NCBI GenBank assembly: GCA_947069175.1
Contig: CAMTDV010000009.1
Span: 11,603,663-11,667,662 of the forward strand
Source: Scalesia atractyloides
Lineage: Eukaryota > Streptophyta > Magnoliopsida > Asterales > Asteraceae
Reading direction: 5' to 3'
DNA length: 64,000 nucleotides
The position numbers and the translations under genes were made by a program. The notes under the pieces are model-generated. The model was not told the DNA's origin. It saw only the letters and a program-made list of their open reading frames with translations, and did not search any database. Positions 10,848 to 22,440 of this stretch are shown here, piece by piece (the stretch's first letter is position 1; the number at the start of each line of letters is the position of its first letter).

Positions 10848-11560
10848 TAAAACGCAATGAACAAAAACACAAAAAAATGATTTTTTTCTAAAACGCAATG
10901 AACTGAAAACATAAAAGAAAATGTTTTTCTAAAACGAAATGGACAAAAAACACAAAAGAAAGTGATTTTTGCTAAAACACAATGGATCAAAAACATAAAA
11001 AAATGTTCTTTCTAAAAAGCAATGGATCAAAAAAACAAAAGAAAGTGTTCTTTTTAAAAAGCAATAGATAGAAAACACACAAAAAAATGTCTTTTTTAAA
11101 ACGCAATGGGTTAAAAACACAAACGTTCTTTCTAAAACACAATTGACTAAAAATACAAAAGAAAGTGTTTATTCCAAAACGCAATTGACTAAAAAACAAA
11201 AGAAAGTGTTTTTTTCTAAAACGCAATGGAAAAAAAAACAAAAAAACTGTGTTTTTTCATTATTTTGTAAAACACAATGGAAAAAAAACTGTGTTTTTCA
11301 TTATTTTGTAAAACGCAATGGACAAAAAACTCACAAAAAACTGTGTTTTTTCATTATTTTATAAAAACAATGGAAAAAAACTATATTTTTTCATTATTTT
11401 GTAAAACGCAATGGACAAAAAACACATAAAAACTGTGTTTTTTCATTATTTTGTAAAACGCAATGGAATAAAAACACACTCAAAGTATGTTTATTAATTG
11501 TGTTATAAAACGTAATAGACTTAAAACACAATTAAAAAACGCAATAAAATAGTATACCTT
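10848..11560. repeat. degenerate minisatellite, AAAACGCAATGG family, about 17 units
   Basis: A head-to-tail array of 36-52-bp units each starting AAAACGCAATGG or a close variant, followed by an A-rich half (ACAAAAAACACAAAA) and a T-rich half (GTGTTTTTTC). A-rich and T-rich halves can pair, so each unit may form a hairpin. Units to the right of about 11215 carry an extra CATTATTTTGT, giving two subfamilies. Open frames here on both strands come from the repeat and are not genes. Single stray copies of the core occur at about 12070 and 12104. Confidence 0.9.
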
Positions 11561-12610
11561 ATTTTCACTGTGTTATAAACAAAATTTGTGTAACAAATAT
11601 TTCAATATCTCAAATGATCATTGCTAACATATGAGAACGACACTTTTCTTAATATACAAAATAGCAAATTAAAATAACTTTTTAATAATAAAAAACCCAA
11701 TCTTTGCCTTTAGCAAACACAGTGCCAACTCTTAACAATCCCCTACCATTAATAAATGCCCCACTAATAAATAGAAGAATAAATTAAAGGGTATTGCCAT
11801 AAAACGCAACATAAAGATTAGAAACTGAAAAATATGAAACAATAAACAATGAATTATGAAACTCTTCAACCAATAGCCTTTTAATAGTTATCCAAGAGTC
11901 AGTTATCCAACATTGTAATATTTTCATTTTACTTTGGAGTAGAAAGAATCTGAAATGTTTTAGATTTACATACCTAAAAAAGGCTTGATGCCAATTCATC
12001 AACAGAGAGCTTGAAAATCAAGATCAAACTGAGAATATGACAGATTATACATCCTCCTTCTCCATAGAAACGCAATGAAGCCACATAATCAAATATCATC
12101 TATAAAACGCAATGAAGCCATAGCTTCCAAAAACTTCAAAACAGCCATGGCAGCCCACAAAAGAGGAGCTTCAAAAGCACCGCGATCAACCCAACATCAC
12201 CAAACGGAACTCACCTTCTTCACAAACCAAACTCGTCACTTTCCACCACATAACCGCCATCTTCTTCCGTCTTTGTAATCAGCGCCACCCCAACCACTCC
12301 TAGTAACGGCAATTCATCGTGTTTGACGAAGATTCATGAGGTTTGATTTATGTTTGGAAGTGTTAATTGGTTTAAACCTGGTAAAGGATTTGTTTGAATT
12401 TTAGAGTTTTCTTTTTTTGGGATGTGAAATTGGTTTTTTATTATGTGAGAGATGATTGAGAATGTGAAATTGTTTTTGGACCAAATATCCTTGCGCGCCT
12501 GAATTAAAAAATTACACGTGGATGGCTATGATTACTTCCTACACTTTCTACTGAGATTAAACTTCCTATTTGATCTTTTTTCCTTTATAATTATATTGTT
12601 TTGAACCTAG
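11561..12610. other. spacer with isolated minisatellite cores
   Basis: About 1 kb. AAACGCAATGAAGCCA occurs twice (about 12070 and 12104), linking this stretch to the minisatellite on its left, perhaps as parts of one larger element. The plus strand at 12075-12278 is open for 67 codons (Lys/His/Pro-rich), with no recognisable product. Confidence 0.35.
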
Positions 12611-12748
12611 TTAAAATTATATGCCGGGGAAGAAGAAGCTAATGTGGAAGATGGGAGATATGGAGAACAAGCCGCTTGGAGTACCTTGACGCACGATGGG
12701 GAGGCAGGAAACCATAATGCAAGGCCTTACACAAATTTAGCTGTGTAA
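12611..12748 (+). pseudogene. orphan 3' coding exon of an unknown gene
   Basis: After a plausible splice acceptor (T-rich tract, then GAACCTAG ending at 12610) comes a 45-codon frame to a TAA. It is acidic and Gly/Asn-rich, with GEEEANVEDGRYGEQAAW in the middle and NHNARPYTNLAV at the end. The base composition and the balanced residue content look like genuine protein sequence, unlike the AT-driven frames around it. A possible polyadenylation word AATAAG lies near 12803. I do not recognise the family and see no upstream exon, so it may be a gene fragment captured by a transposon or the relic of a dead gene. It could be open by chance at this length. Confidence 0.4.
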
Positions 12749-12869
12749 CCTAGTTGATTAGCTTATTCCTACACTTCATTTTGTATACTATTACCACTAT
12801 AAATAAGCAACATTTTGTTGCTTTTTTTGTTGTACTACTATGGATGGGAGTGTTTAAAATTTTTTTTTA

Positions 12870-13183
12870 GATTTTTCATTTTCAATCCATAGGTTTTTAT
12901 CTTTTAATTTTAACCCCTTTAAGTTTTTAACTTTTAACTCTAGTTTTTTATTATTTGCAATTTAATCCCACCACTTTCTTATTTTCAACTTTTATCCCAT
13001 ATACTTTTCATCTTTTGTAAGTTTTTTATTTGTCATTCTCAATCCATGGGTTTTTATCTTTTAATTTTAACTCCTTAAGTTTTTAACTTTTAACCCATAG
13101 TTTTTTATTATTTGCAATTTAATCCCACCATTTTCTTATTTTCAACTTTGATCCCCTATAGTTTTCATCTTTTGTAAGTTTTT
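12870..13183. repeat. two-copy tandem repeat, 157-bp unit
   Basis: The T-rich block with CAATCCATAGGTTTTTATC... and TTTGCAATTTAATCCCACCA occurs at 12870-13026 and again at 13027-13183 with few differences. No coding sense. It stands directly left of the GAGTTAACACGCC module. Confidence 0.85.
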
Positions 13184-13210
13184 CGTTTTAAGTTTACTGT
13201 AAAATTTTGC

Positions 13211-13440
13211 GAGTTAACACGCCGCAACGTTGTGTCTGTGTGGTTCAACGTTTTTTTTTTTTGTTTTCCCGTTTGACAAGCCCGTCGCAACACGTCTACT
13301 ATTCTACGTTTGACAAGTTCGTTCCAATCTGCGGGGCCCTAAATAGACTTAGTTTTTTCTTTCTACGTTTTACGTTTCGGTCAAATTTCTTTGCATTAAC
13401 AAACCGCAATGGGTGTGCGTGATTCAACGATCTTACGTAT
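13211..13440. repeat. dispersed AACACGCCGCAACG...GTGGTTCAACG modules
   Basis: GAGTTAACACGCCGCAACG followed by TGTGTGGTTCAACGTTTT appears at 13211-13255 and a variant at 13391-13435. Further variants occur at about 51019, 51247 and 51387. The recurring order of words suggests one old repeat family. The family name is unknown to me. Confidence 0.5.
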
Positions 13441-13482
13441 GTTTTTCGTTCAGTGTCATTTTTTCTTTTTTTATTTATTTTA

Positions 13483-13780
13483 GAGTTAATTACTGTTTTC
13501 GTCCCTATGGTTTGTCAAAATCACTATTTCAGTCCATTAGTTTAAAAATTGCGATTTCAGTCCCTGTGGTTTCACTTTCGTAACCATTTCAGTCCACCTG
13601 CAACCATTTCAGTCCCTGTACTTATAGAATAAATGAATTGAAGTGGTTACAAAGTGAAACCACAGGGACTGAAATGGTTACGAAAGTGAAACCACAGGGA
13701 TTGAAATCGCAATTTTTAAACTAATGGACTGAAATAGTGATTTTTGACAAACCACAAGGGACGAAAATAGTAATTAACTC
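13483..13780. mobile_element. fold-back MITE, copy 1
   Basis: A 298-bp near-complete inverted repeat. The ends are GAGTTAATTACTGTTTTCGTCC and its complement, and the arms (AGTCCCTGTGGTTTCACTTTCG and so on) pair for about 130 bp around a short loop near 13615-13630. A second copy lies at 35221-35510. T-rich flanks prevent a clear target duplication. Such pure hairpins are non-autonomous DNA elements. Confidence 0.8.
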
Positions 13781-14108
13781 TTTTTTTATTTTACGAGCTT
13801 TTCTGTTGTTGGTTGTGTGACATTGGGCTACTTGGCACGATTTTACAAACGTATTTAACCTATTATTTTTTTACTAAAAAATTGTTTCGAGTTCACCCTT
13901 ATACCTCCTTTACTTAAAAAAACCTATTTTTACGTTCATATTTTTTTGTACGTGTCGGTATGAATTCGATTTGCTCCACGTTTCGACGTAAACTTTTTTC
14001 TAGAAACAAAATATAATACTTTTTTGTTTAAAAAAAACATCTTTTATGTGTATATTTTATGTACGTTTCGGTATAAATTCGAGTTGGCGTATGTTTCAAC
14101 ATAAACTT
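13781..14108. other. AT-rich flank of the copia insertion
   Basis: No gene seen. The phrase GGTATxAATTCGA...CGT TTC GACxTAAACTTT occurs twice (about 13960-14000 and 14070-14108), so it is itself repetitive. The copia element inserted at its end (target AACTT, 14104-14108). Confidence 0.5.
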
Positions 14109-14509
14109 TGTTGGTGCATAAAGTCTATGTCTTAGTCTTATATCGAGTCTGTATAGTATAGAGCTGAATAGGCTAGGTATACGAAGTATTTATGTTTGTA
14201 TTAGCCAAGTTCGCCTATGAAGTTCATGTAAAGGTATGTTCGGCCGAACTTGCATAGGCAAGTTCGGGCGAACTTGTGCCTCCCAGGGGCGAACTTGTGT
14301 CTCTATAAATACCTAGTTAGCCTACTTCATTTGAAACTTTGGCATTTCAGAGGCGAAGCTCTGTCAGTTTGTAACCAGAACGTTTGGTCTATAAAACTGA
14401 CGATTAACTGTTTAAATCTTGTCTACTAGTAAACACGATGTAATATTTCCGCTATTATGGACGTTATATATCAAATTTAGGTTCCTAAGCATCGAGAATC
14501 GGTCCTACA
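14109..14509 (+). repeat. Sirevirus 5' LTR
   Basis: Begins TGTTGGTGCATAAAG and ends ATCGGTCCTACA, with the primer site two bases beyond. It contains two full AAGTTCGnnCGAACTT-type palindromes (centres 14243.5 and 14267.5), a half-site near 14288.5 and TATAAAT at 14304. Confidence 0.95.
14238..14310 (+). promoter_or_regulatory. LTR promoter: TATA box with phased palindromes
   Basis: TATAAAT lies at 14304-14310. Measured from its first T, the palindrome centres are 60.5 and 36.5 bp upstream, and a half-site (GGGGCGAACTTG) falls at 15.5. The 3' LTR repeats the arrangement (palindrome centre 28851.5, TATA at 28888). The same 37-bp distance is seen in the solo LTR and in the Ty3 chromovirus LTR. 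Promoter function is inferred. Confidence 0.65.
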
Positions 14510-14511
14510 AG

Positions 14512-14523
14512 TGGTATCAGAGC
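14512..14523 (+). other. primer binding site, initiator tRNA-Met type
   Basis: TGGTATCAGAGC begins two bases after the 5' LTR end. It is complementary to the 3' end of plant initiator tRNA-Met, the usual primer of copia elements. Confidence 0.95.
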
Positions 14524-14768
14524 TAGAACAGCCTGATTTGATAGTATCAAGACAAGAACACTTCTATTTCTACTCCATTCTTCTCTTTTTCTTAACTTTT
14601 GAACATAAAATGAAGAATTCACGGTCAAAATCTTTTGAATTTTGAATATATCATGTAAAATACAACAAAGATAAACCCTTGAAAATTGGAGACCAAATTC
14701 AACCGAATTCATGTCAAAATTTTGAAAAAACCATGTTTTTGAAAACCCCCATGATCGAACTTGTTGGC

Positions 14769-15138
14769 CATGTTCGGCCGAACTTGTACTAAAACATCAC
14801 TTTTCAAGTGATTTTTAACAAGTTCGCCCGAATTTGAGTAGTTTTTGAAGAAATTTCAGCTAAGTTCGCTCGAAGTTACACAATTTTTCATTGATTTTAC
14901 ATCAAGTTCGATCGAACTTGTGTAAATTTCAAAGAAACTTTAAGTAAGTTCGCCCGAACTTACTAGATTTTTATCAAATTCTTGAAGATAAGTTCGCCCG
15001 AAGTTCTGTTGGATTTGTGTCTCAAGTTCGACCGAACTTTAAGCAAAGTTTTTAAAACGAATCTAACAAGTTCGACCGAACTTGTTCGAAAATCTGAAAA
15101 TTCTTCATTTGTTACTACAAGTTCGACCGAACTTGTAG
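14769..15138. repeat. array of nine palindromes in the Sirevirus leader
   Basis: Nine sites with core TTCGnnCGAA are centred at 14777.5, 14827.5, 14869.5, 14911.5, 14953.5, 14997.5, 15031.5, 15075.5 and 15126.5. Three successive intervals are exactly 42 bp; the rest are 34 to 51. Spacers between sites have diverged while the cores and paired arms stay. Arms extend differently from site to site but remain complementary, for example TAAG with CTTA, ACAAG with CTTGT, and a 24-bp perfect palindrome at 15115-15138. Confidence 0.9.
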
Positions 15139-15199
15139 TAGGACTAATTGTTTTTCAAAGTTTTTAAAAATTTTCAGAGTACACTTTTCGTTATTCACA

Positions 15200-18100
15200 A
15201 TGGAGGATCAACTAAGAGCTTTTATGTCCGGAGCTAGTTCGTCAAATGCCAATGTGATCAATCAAGTCAATCTTGATAATGAAATGGGAACGACTGTCAA
15301 ACCGCCCAAGCTGATGAGCATGGACGAGTACGAAGCATGGAAAGAGAAGTTTACCTATTGGGTTCAAGCCATGCACTTCGCTGGCTGGGTGTCAATTGAA
15401 AGAGGCTACACTGTTCCGGTAAATGAACATCAACGAGTTCTTGAAAAGTACAACTACTTGACGGTTCAAAAAGAAGATTATATCGCCGAGAAAAAGATGA
15501 TCAGTCTCAGTCCAACAATCTGTCAAAGAAGATATCCTGATTTTGCTACCAGAGTATGCTACTGCAAGAGATCTTTGGTTGTCATTACAGAAGAAGTATC
15601 TAGGCAGCGCCGAAATGATCAAAAGCAAAAAGGCATTTATCCTGAAAGAGTTCGATATCTTCACTATTGCTAAAGAATGAGACCATAAAGCAAATGATCG
15701 AGCGTTTCTGTCATCTTAAAGTGCAAATGCGAAGACACGGTCTCAAAAGACAGAACAAGAATACATCGACAAACTTGCGACACACTACCAGAGGTGAATG
15801 GGCTACGTATTTGATGGTTCTGAAGAACAGTGATAAGTGGGAATTTTTCAAGTTGTCGACGTTTATCGATAAACTCGAAGGCCACGAAATGGAACTCTTG
15901 AAGATGGCGAAGTCAAAAAACGCTAATGTTGTTCAAGACGTCGGTCTGTATTACAAAGCCGGAATGCTAGATAGTATTTCGAGTCCTAAAATTCAAACGG
16001 CTTTTAGTTCAAACATGAATGCTTCTCCACAGAATCAGAATAAATCACAACCTCAGTATGATCAGAGTCCTCAAAGTTCTTATTCAAGCATTGGTTCAAA
16101 TTCAACTTATCAAAGCCAAGCGAATCAGAATCAACAACAAAGTTCTGATCCAAATGTATATAAATGCAACACCCAGTGAATTTGAACAATGTTGTTTCGG
16201 AACAAGTTGCAAAACAACATATGTCACTACTCGCTACCGTATTAGAATCTTATGAATGTCTTGTTGCCGGTAAGATCGGAAACCCCGAGATGACCGCAGA
16301 AGATTATGACCGGTAGACGAGGAAGAACTCGAACTAATGGACATCAAATGGTCCTTAGATTCGATCATCAGGAGAGTGACAAAGTTCGTTGCACTCACAG
16401 GCCGTGACATAGAAATTCCAGCAACAAATTGGGTTTTGACAAAACCAAAGTCACGTGCTTTAAATTCCGTCAAAAGGGACATTTTAAAAGAGAGTGTAAG
16501 AACACCGAAGCAACCGAAATCAAAGTCCGTTCGGAGGAGGAAATGAATATTACAAAATGGGCACTTCAATATAAACCATTTCCGAAGAAAACTCAGGTTG
16601 AAATCCAAGAAAAGCCTGACAATAGCAACCACTGAGAAAGCTATGGTGGCATCCAGTGAAGATGATGGTTTTGATTGGAATTCTTACATTGGGAAAAAAA
16701 CCGGAGTTGCTTTGATGACGGAGATAGTTGAAGATAATTCTGCAGAGGAAGCAGCGGCAGCAGCAAGCAGCAGCTATCGAACAAGCTCTTCTGGAACAAT
16801 ACTAGGGATCAACAGCAGGAAGAAGAGGAATATATCCATATGCAGAGACAAGGAATTTTATCCTCTAATTCTTGTGAGTTTTGCAGGTCATTTTGATGGC
16901 AGCTCGAAAAACAAGTGGTTGAGGAGAAAAAGATTGATGAAGTGATCATTGATGTCATTCAAGAAGTGAAAGTCGAAGACCTCAAGGACATGGCAGATAA
17001 AGCTTTAATGGCGAATCTAACCAAGGTAGGTCCAGAGGTAAAAATTGTCGAGAAAGAAGTTGTCAAAGTACAAGTTGTTGAGGTTGAGAAACCTTGTACA
17101 AAATGTACTGAACCTTGTGTCGAATGTGCCGAAAAATCAAAGATCATTGCTGAAAACAATGTGCATAAGAATTGTTGAAATACGATTATCGCACAATGAA
17201 AGAAGCGTATAATAAAATGAAAAATGATTATGGCAGACTCGACAGAAATAACATTTGACAACATGATAATATAAGGATGTTGAGTGGAACAGTAATGGAT
17301 AAACAAAGGGCAATTAATACCTATATTAACACCATTGCTGAAACTAAACAACAACTTCAAGACATGACAATCGAAACTGAAAGAGTTCAACAGTTGTTGA
17401 GAAGTTATACCACAAATGCATATGTTATTGATCACATTCTTCCGACAATCTAACGGAAGAAAAACCTAAAAAGAAAACTGGCAAAGAATATAGCAATGTT
17501 CCTCCACCCCTTTGCGAGAAGTACTGTCGCAAAACCGCAGAAGGGATGGATAAGGCACTCAATGTTGAGTTACTTTCTGAGAAAAAAGATGAGTTGCCAG
17601 AGAATATTGATATAATCTATGCTAAATCTGATGATGATAACAACGTTGTGGTTAATAAAGTGGTTGAAAATGTTCTAAGTGATTCTGCTGACGGCAGCTT
17701 CAAAAGCGCCGACTCGAGTTCAAAGAATTCTGATTCACAGTCTGAAAATGACGATAAGTCGTCAGAGGATGGTCTAAGTGACGATCCTAATTTGTAATGT
17801 ACAAAATCAAGGATTCGATAGACTATACTTTGATGATAGCTTCCCGATTCAGAATGTGAAGGAAGAATTGCTTGATAAATTCTTTAAACTCGTGGAAGTC
17901 ACATCAGAGGAATTGGAAATTAACGAACGAAAATTCTATTCCAACCTAAAAGAAACAACTACTGAAGGAATGGTGGTGATCATCCGGAAAACCGGAGAGC
18001 AGGTTGGGTCTAGAAGAATCAGATGAACCAGTAAAGAAAGTGTCACCATTTCATGAATATAAAAACAAAAACATGAATTTTGTATATGGGACAAACACGG

Positions 18101-18716
18101 TTCACGAAGAGAGTTTGATTGGTAAACAATCAAATGATGACTTTAAAAAGTAGAAAGAAATTTGAGATAAAGCCAAGGTTACAAGTGGTGCCAAAACATC
18201 AAGTGGGGTAAAACCACCCACTAAAGGACATCCACTTGATAATCGGACATGTTTCAAGTGCAATGAAATGGGTCATATTGCACGACAATGTCTGAAATCA
18301 AAACCGACTTATCCTCGAAGAAGAGAATCAAATGTTGTAAAACCAAGGTATCTAGAGTTTGAAAAACCAATCAAGATTTTGAAAAGAAATGAATCTTTGC
18401 CAGAAGTTAAACCTAAAATAGAAAAGAGGTTTGAGAATTCTACTTTTGAAAAAGGAGAAACTTCTAGGGCAAATGAAAAAAAAATTTATATCAAGAAGGC
18501 TAATATCAAATCTCAAGCCTCGGTCAACAACATCTGGTGTTATTAAGTCTGAGTTGGTAAAGACTGATAACACGAAAGAATCTAAACCTGAAATCACTAA
18601 GTCTGAGCCTGTTAAGACTAGTGATAGCAAGAAAGAATCAAAATCTGAATTCATAATTGAAACCACATCTGAAACTGTCAAAAATACAAGTGGTAACAAT
18701 TCAATAAAAGGACGAT
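15200..18716 (+). pseudogene. Sirevirus gag (broken)
   Basis: Gag forms the virus-like particle and packages element RNA. It starts at the ATG at 15200, just after the leader array. The N-terminal part has the usual copia features: PPKLMSMDEYEAWKEKFTYW near residue 34, and Gln/Asn/Ser-rich tails near 16020-16170. Two zinc knuckles are present. That at 16456-16497 has Phe in place of the second Cys, while that at 18250-18291 (CFKCNEMGHIARQC) is intact. Between them are charged, Lys/Glu-rich linkers, and a CxxC-rich stretch near 17095-17145. Frame changes and stops occur near 15665, 16180, 16550, 16900, 17180, 17500, 17795, 18025 and 18545. At about 3.5 kb it is longer than common copia gag, as expected for Sireviruses. 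The gag/pol border is uncertain. Confidence 0.85.
18250..18291 (+). other. intact CCHC zinc knuckle
   Basis: Encodes C-x2-C-x4-H-x4-C in the canonical spacing. It would bind element RNA in the nucleocapsid. It is the second of two knuckles; the first (16456-16497) has lost its second cysteine. Confidence 0.9.
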
Positions 18717-18892
18717 AAAGTTTTCAAACATAAACATCATAGAAATTAAGATGAAGAATGGGAAGTTTATTCTGTAGATAAGCGTGAATTCGATTATGCT
18801 GATGAATGTGAATTTGATTTTGATGATGGTTATCCAATTCAACCCAAGACCAAAAAGGCTTGGGTCTTGCTTTTTAAATAGATTGTTAAAAT

Positions 18893-21800
18893 GTGCAGGG
18901 ACTCCAGAGATCCGTACTTTCTAAGTGGATTTTGGATAGTGGAGCGTCCAGGCATATGACGGGAATGAAGGCGTTGCTATTCAACATTAAAGCTATCAAT
19001 GGTGGATATGTTGGATTTGCAGAAAATCAAGGTGGAAGGATAGTCGCCGAGGGAAAACTCTCCAATGGCGTAGTTTCATTTGATCGCGTCAACTATATTG
19101 CAGAACTTGAGAACAATCTTCTGAGTATATCGCAGATTTGTGACAAGAAATTCACAGTCCATTTCAACGACAAAGAGTGTATTATCTTGAAGCCGGGATT
19201 CAAAATACCAGATGAGTGGATTCTGAAGCAAGCACCTCGAGAGAATGATTTATATGTTCTTGATATGGGTGTCGCTACCACTTCATCAAAATCAGCACAA
19301 CGTTTTGTGTCAAAGGCTACTGAAAAAGATTCTATTCTTTGGCATCGTAAGATGGGGCATATTCATTTGCGAAAAATGAATTTCTTGGTTCATAATGATC
19401 TTGTAGAAGGCGTAAATCTTCGAAGTTTTCAGATGTCTGATCATTGCTTGGAATGCAAAAAGGGAAAGCAGATTAAGAAATCTCATCCAAAGAAAATTCT
19501 AAACTCAATCAAGTTGCCATTAGAACGTCTCCACATGGACTTATTGGTCCTGTAAATGTTCGAAGCATCTCAGGAGACTTATATTGCTTGGTTATGACAA
19601 TGACTATTCGAGATATTTGTGGGTATTCTTTCAAGAATCAAAAGACGAAACGTTCGAGAACTTGGTTATTCTATTCAAGAAACTTGAGAACCTTTATCAT
19701 CTGCCGTTCAGACGCATTAGAAGTGACAACGGCACAGAGTTTAAGAATAACAAAATGAAGGAATTCGCAACGCAAAAGGTATTCTGCACGAGTTTAGTGC
19801 TCCCTATACTCCACGGCAAAACGGAGTAGCTGAATGGAAAAACAGAACTTTGATTGAAACTGCGAGAACCATGCTTGCAGATTCTAAACTTCCTATCAGC
19901 TTCTGGAGTGAAGCGGTTGCTGCGGCTTGCTACACGCTAAACAGGGTTCTCACTGTCAAACCATCAAAGAAAACATGTTTTGAGATGATAAACCGATGGA
20001 AGCCAAATTTGAAGTTCTTAGAACCATTCGGTGCACCATGACCAAGATGGCAAATTCAGAGCTAAATCTCTTGAAGGTTTCTTTGTCGGATATGCGAGTC
20101 CGTTGAGAGAGTATATGTTCCTTCATTGAGAAAGGTTATTGAAGCACAGCACGTGGATTGTTTCAACTACACGGATCCTATTCAAAGGAAAGGTGACGTG
20201 GCTGTTTAACTATCAAGACCTTTGGAAGTCATTTGACTTGCCTGAAGAACCGACTGACTGAAGAAGTTGCAGCGGTATACTACCTTCACCAGACAGCGAA
20301 TCAAGAACAAATTGTTCGACCATTTGTGGTTAATCAACCCACGTTAGATTCATCTTCTTCTGGCGCAAGTTCAAGCAATAGTGGTGTTCCGGCTGAAAAT
20401 GTTTCTGAAACATGATCAACACCTGCTACTCCTCCAACAAATGCCTCTACTGAACCAATGAATACAACAACGGAGCCCAGTATGCCTCAGAATCAAAATT
20501 CTGACTCAGATGAAGCACCAACATTTGATGTTGATGGGGAATCATCTTCTTTAGATAAAGAAGTGGAGCAGATAACAAGTCTTCTTAATCAATCTGTAGT
20601 CCCGAATAACAGAAATGAAGCTTCATCAAGCTCTCCAAACGTTGAATTGGTTGTTGATCTCAACATCACGAATCAGCAAAACTCAGTAGATGTTCCAAGT
20701 GAAGAATTTCCGCGATCGTATTCCTATCATCCGTCAACAAATATTATCGGAGAACTTCAAACTGGTGTTAGAACTCGAGGGCAAATTAATAAAGCACTCA
20801 GTTGTTTCTACACACGCGTTGCTACAACCCAGAACTATTGCTTCTATTCATGTTTCATTTCTCAGATTGAGCCAAAGACAGTTAATGAAGCTTTAGCCGA
20901 TGAAAATTGGGTACAAGCAATGCAAGAAGAATTATTGCAGTTTGAGAAGTTGGGTGTGTGGAAGCTTGAAGACCTACTAGAAAATCAGAAAGCAATTGAT
21001 ACAAAATGGGTCTTTAAGTGTAAACGTGATGATAGAGGAGTTATTGTTCGTAACAAAGCTAGGCTTGTTGCCAAGGGATTTCACCAGCAGGAAGGGATAG
21101 ACTATACGAAAGTCTATGCACCAGTAGCTCGCTTGGAATCTATTCGAATTTTTCTAGCTTTGTCATCATGGAAAGGATTTAGGTCTATCAATTGGATGTC
21201 AAATCGGCTTTTCTATACGGTAAATTACGCAAGAAGGTGTACGTTGGACAACCACCAGGGTTTGTCGATCCACTTAACAAGAAGAAAGCGTACCTACTGG
21301 ATAAAGCTCTTTATGGAATACACCAAGCCCCGAGAGCTTGGTACGAGACGTTATCGCAACATCTCGTCGGAAACGGCTTTATCAGGGAAACTATGGATAG
21401 TACTCTTTTCACCAGAGAAGTTGATGGCCATCTGATTATAGTTCAAATCTACGTTGACGACATCATCTTTGGATCTACAAACGATAGTCTCTGCAAGGAG
21501 TTTGAGGGAATCATGAAAAGAAATTCAAAATGTCCTCGATGGGCGAAATGAAGTTCTTTTTTTGTTTGCAAGTAGATCAGCTTCCAGATGGTATTTTCAT
21601 TCATCAGACTAAGTATGTTCACGACATCTTGAAGAAGTTTGGAATGGAAAGCTTGAAGCCTTTATCTACGCCTCTTGCTCTAAATCACGACATTTGCATT
21701 GACGAGACTGGAGCCAAAGTTGACGAGACGTTATACAGATCGATGATTGGATCGCTGATGTATCTGAAGGCATCGCGCCAAGATATTATGTATCCAACCT

Positions 21801-22440
21801 GCCTATGCGCCAGATATCAGTCAAGCCCGAGGATCTTACACATGCAGATTGTGAAGCGAATCTTCAGATACCTGAAAGGATGCCCAAGCATCGGCTTGTG
21901 GTACCCGAAGAACGACAATTTCGACCTCACAGGCTATGTTGATTCTGATTTTGGTGTAGATGGTTGAACTCAAAATCAACTACAGCGGGATGCCAGTCCT
22001 TCGGAACAAGAATGGTAACCTGGCAGTGTAAGAAACAGACTACGGTCGCTCTCTCTACCTGTGAAGCTGAGTATATCTCGGCTTCCAGCTGTTGTTCACA
22101 GATTCTGTGGATTCAACAGCAGATGAGAGACTATGGTCTGCAATTTCTAGACACTCCGCTGTATGTTGATAACAAGGCAGCCATAGATATAACTAAAAAT
22201 CCGGTTCATCACTCATGTACAAAACACATTGAAATTCGTTATCATTTCATTCGTGATTGCTATGAAAAGAAATTGGTACGAATAGAAAAAATCCACACCG
22301 ACGAACAAAAGGCTAATTTTTATACCAAACCATTTTCTTTGTCACGGTTTAAATACTTGCTGAGAATTAACGGTATGAAAAATTTGCTGACAGGTGCGGA
22401 CGCTGAGGTTGAATACGGATTGGACGACGAGTTCGCATGA
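18893..22440 (+). pseudogene. Sirevirus pol: protease, integrase, reverse transcriptase, RNase H (broken)
   Basis: The domain order is copia-type. Protease: WILDSGASRHMTG, active-site DSG at 18935-18943. GAG-pre-integrase: LWHRKMGHIHL near 19340. Integrase core: NDYSRYLWVFF (19602), IRSDNGTEF (about 19720) and a PRQNGVAE catalytic Glu (about 19820), so all three acidic residues can be found, though split over frames. Reverse transcriptase: KARLVAKGFHQQEGIDYT (about 21055), MDVKSAFLYG (21192), active site YVDD at 21450-21461. RNase H: STCEAEYISAS (about 22050) and YVDNKAAID, ending at TGA 22438-22440. Frameshifts or stops lie near 19555, 19830, 20040, 20220, 20415, 21190, 21535 and 21965. Active-site residues are kept, so decay is recent. 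Confidence 0.93.

Noticed and set aside
11143..11364. Lys-rich open frame and the opposite-strand Phe-rich frames
   Set aside because: They are products of the A/T-rich minisatellite units.
14769..15138. CRISPR-like array (short palindromic repeats with spacers)
   Set aside because: The setting is a plant LTR retrotransposon leader; repeats vary in their arms and there are no associated genes.
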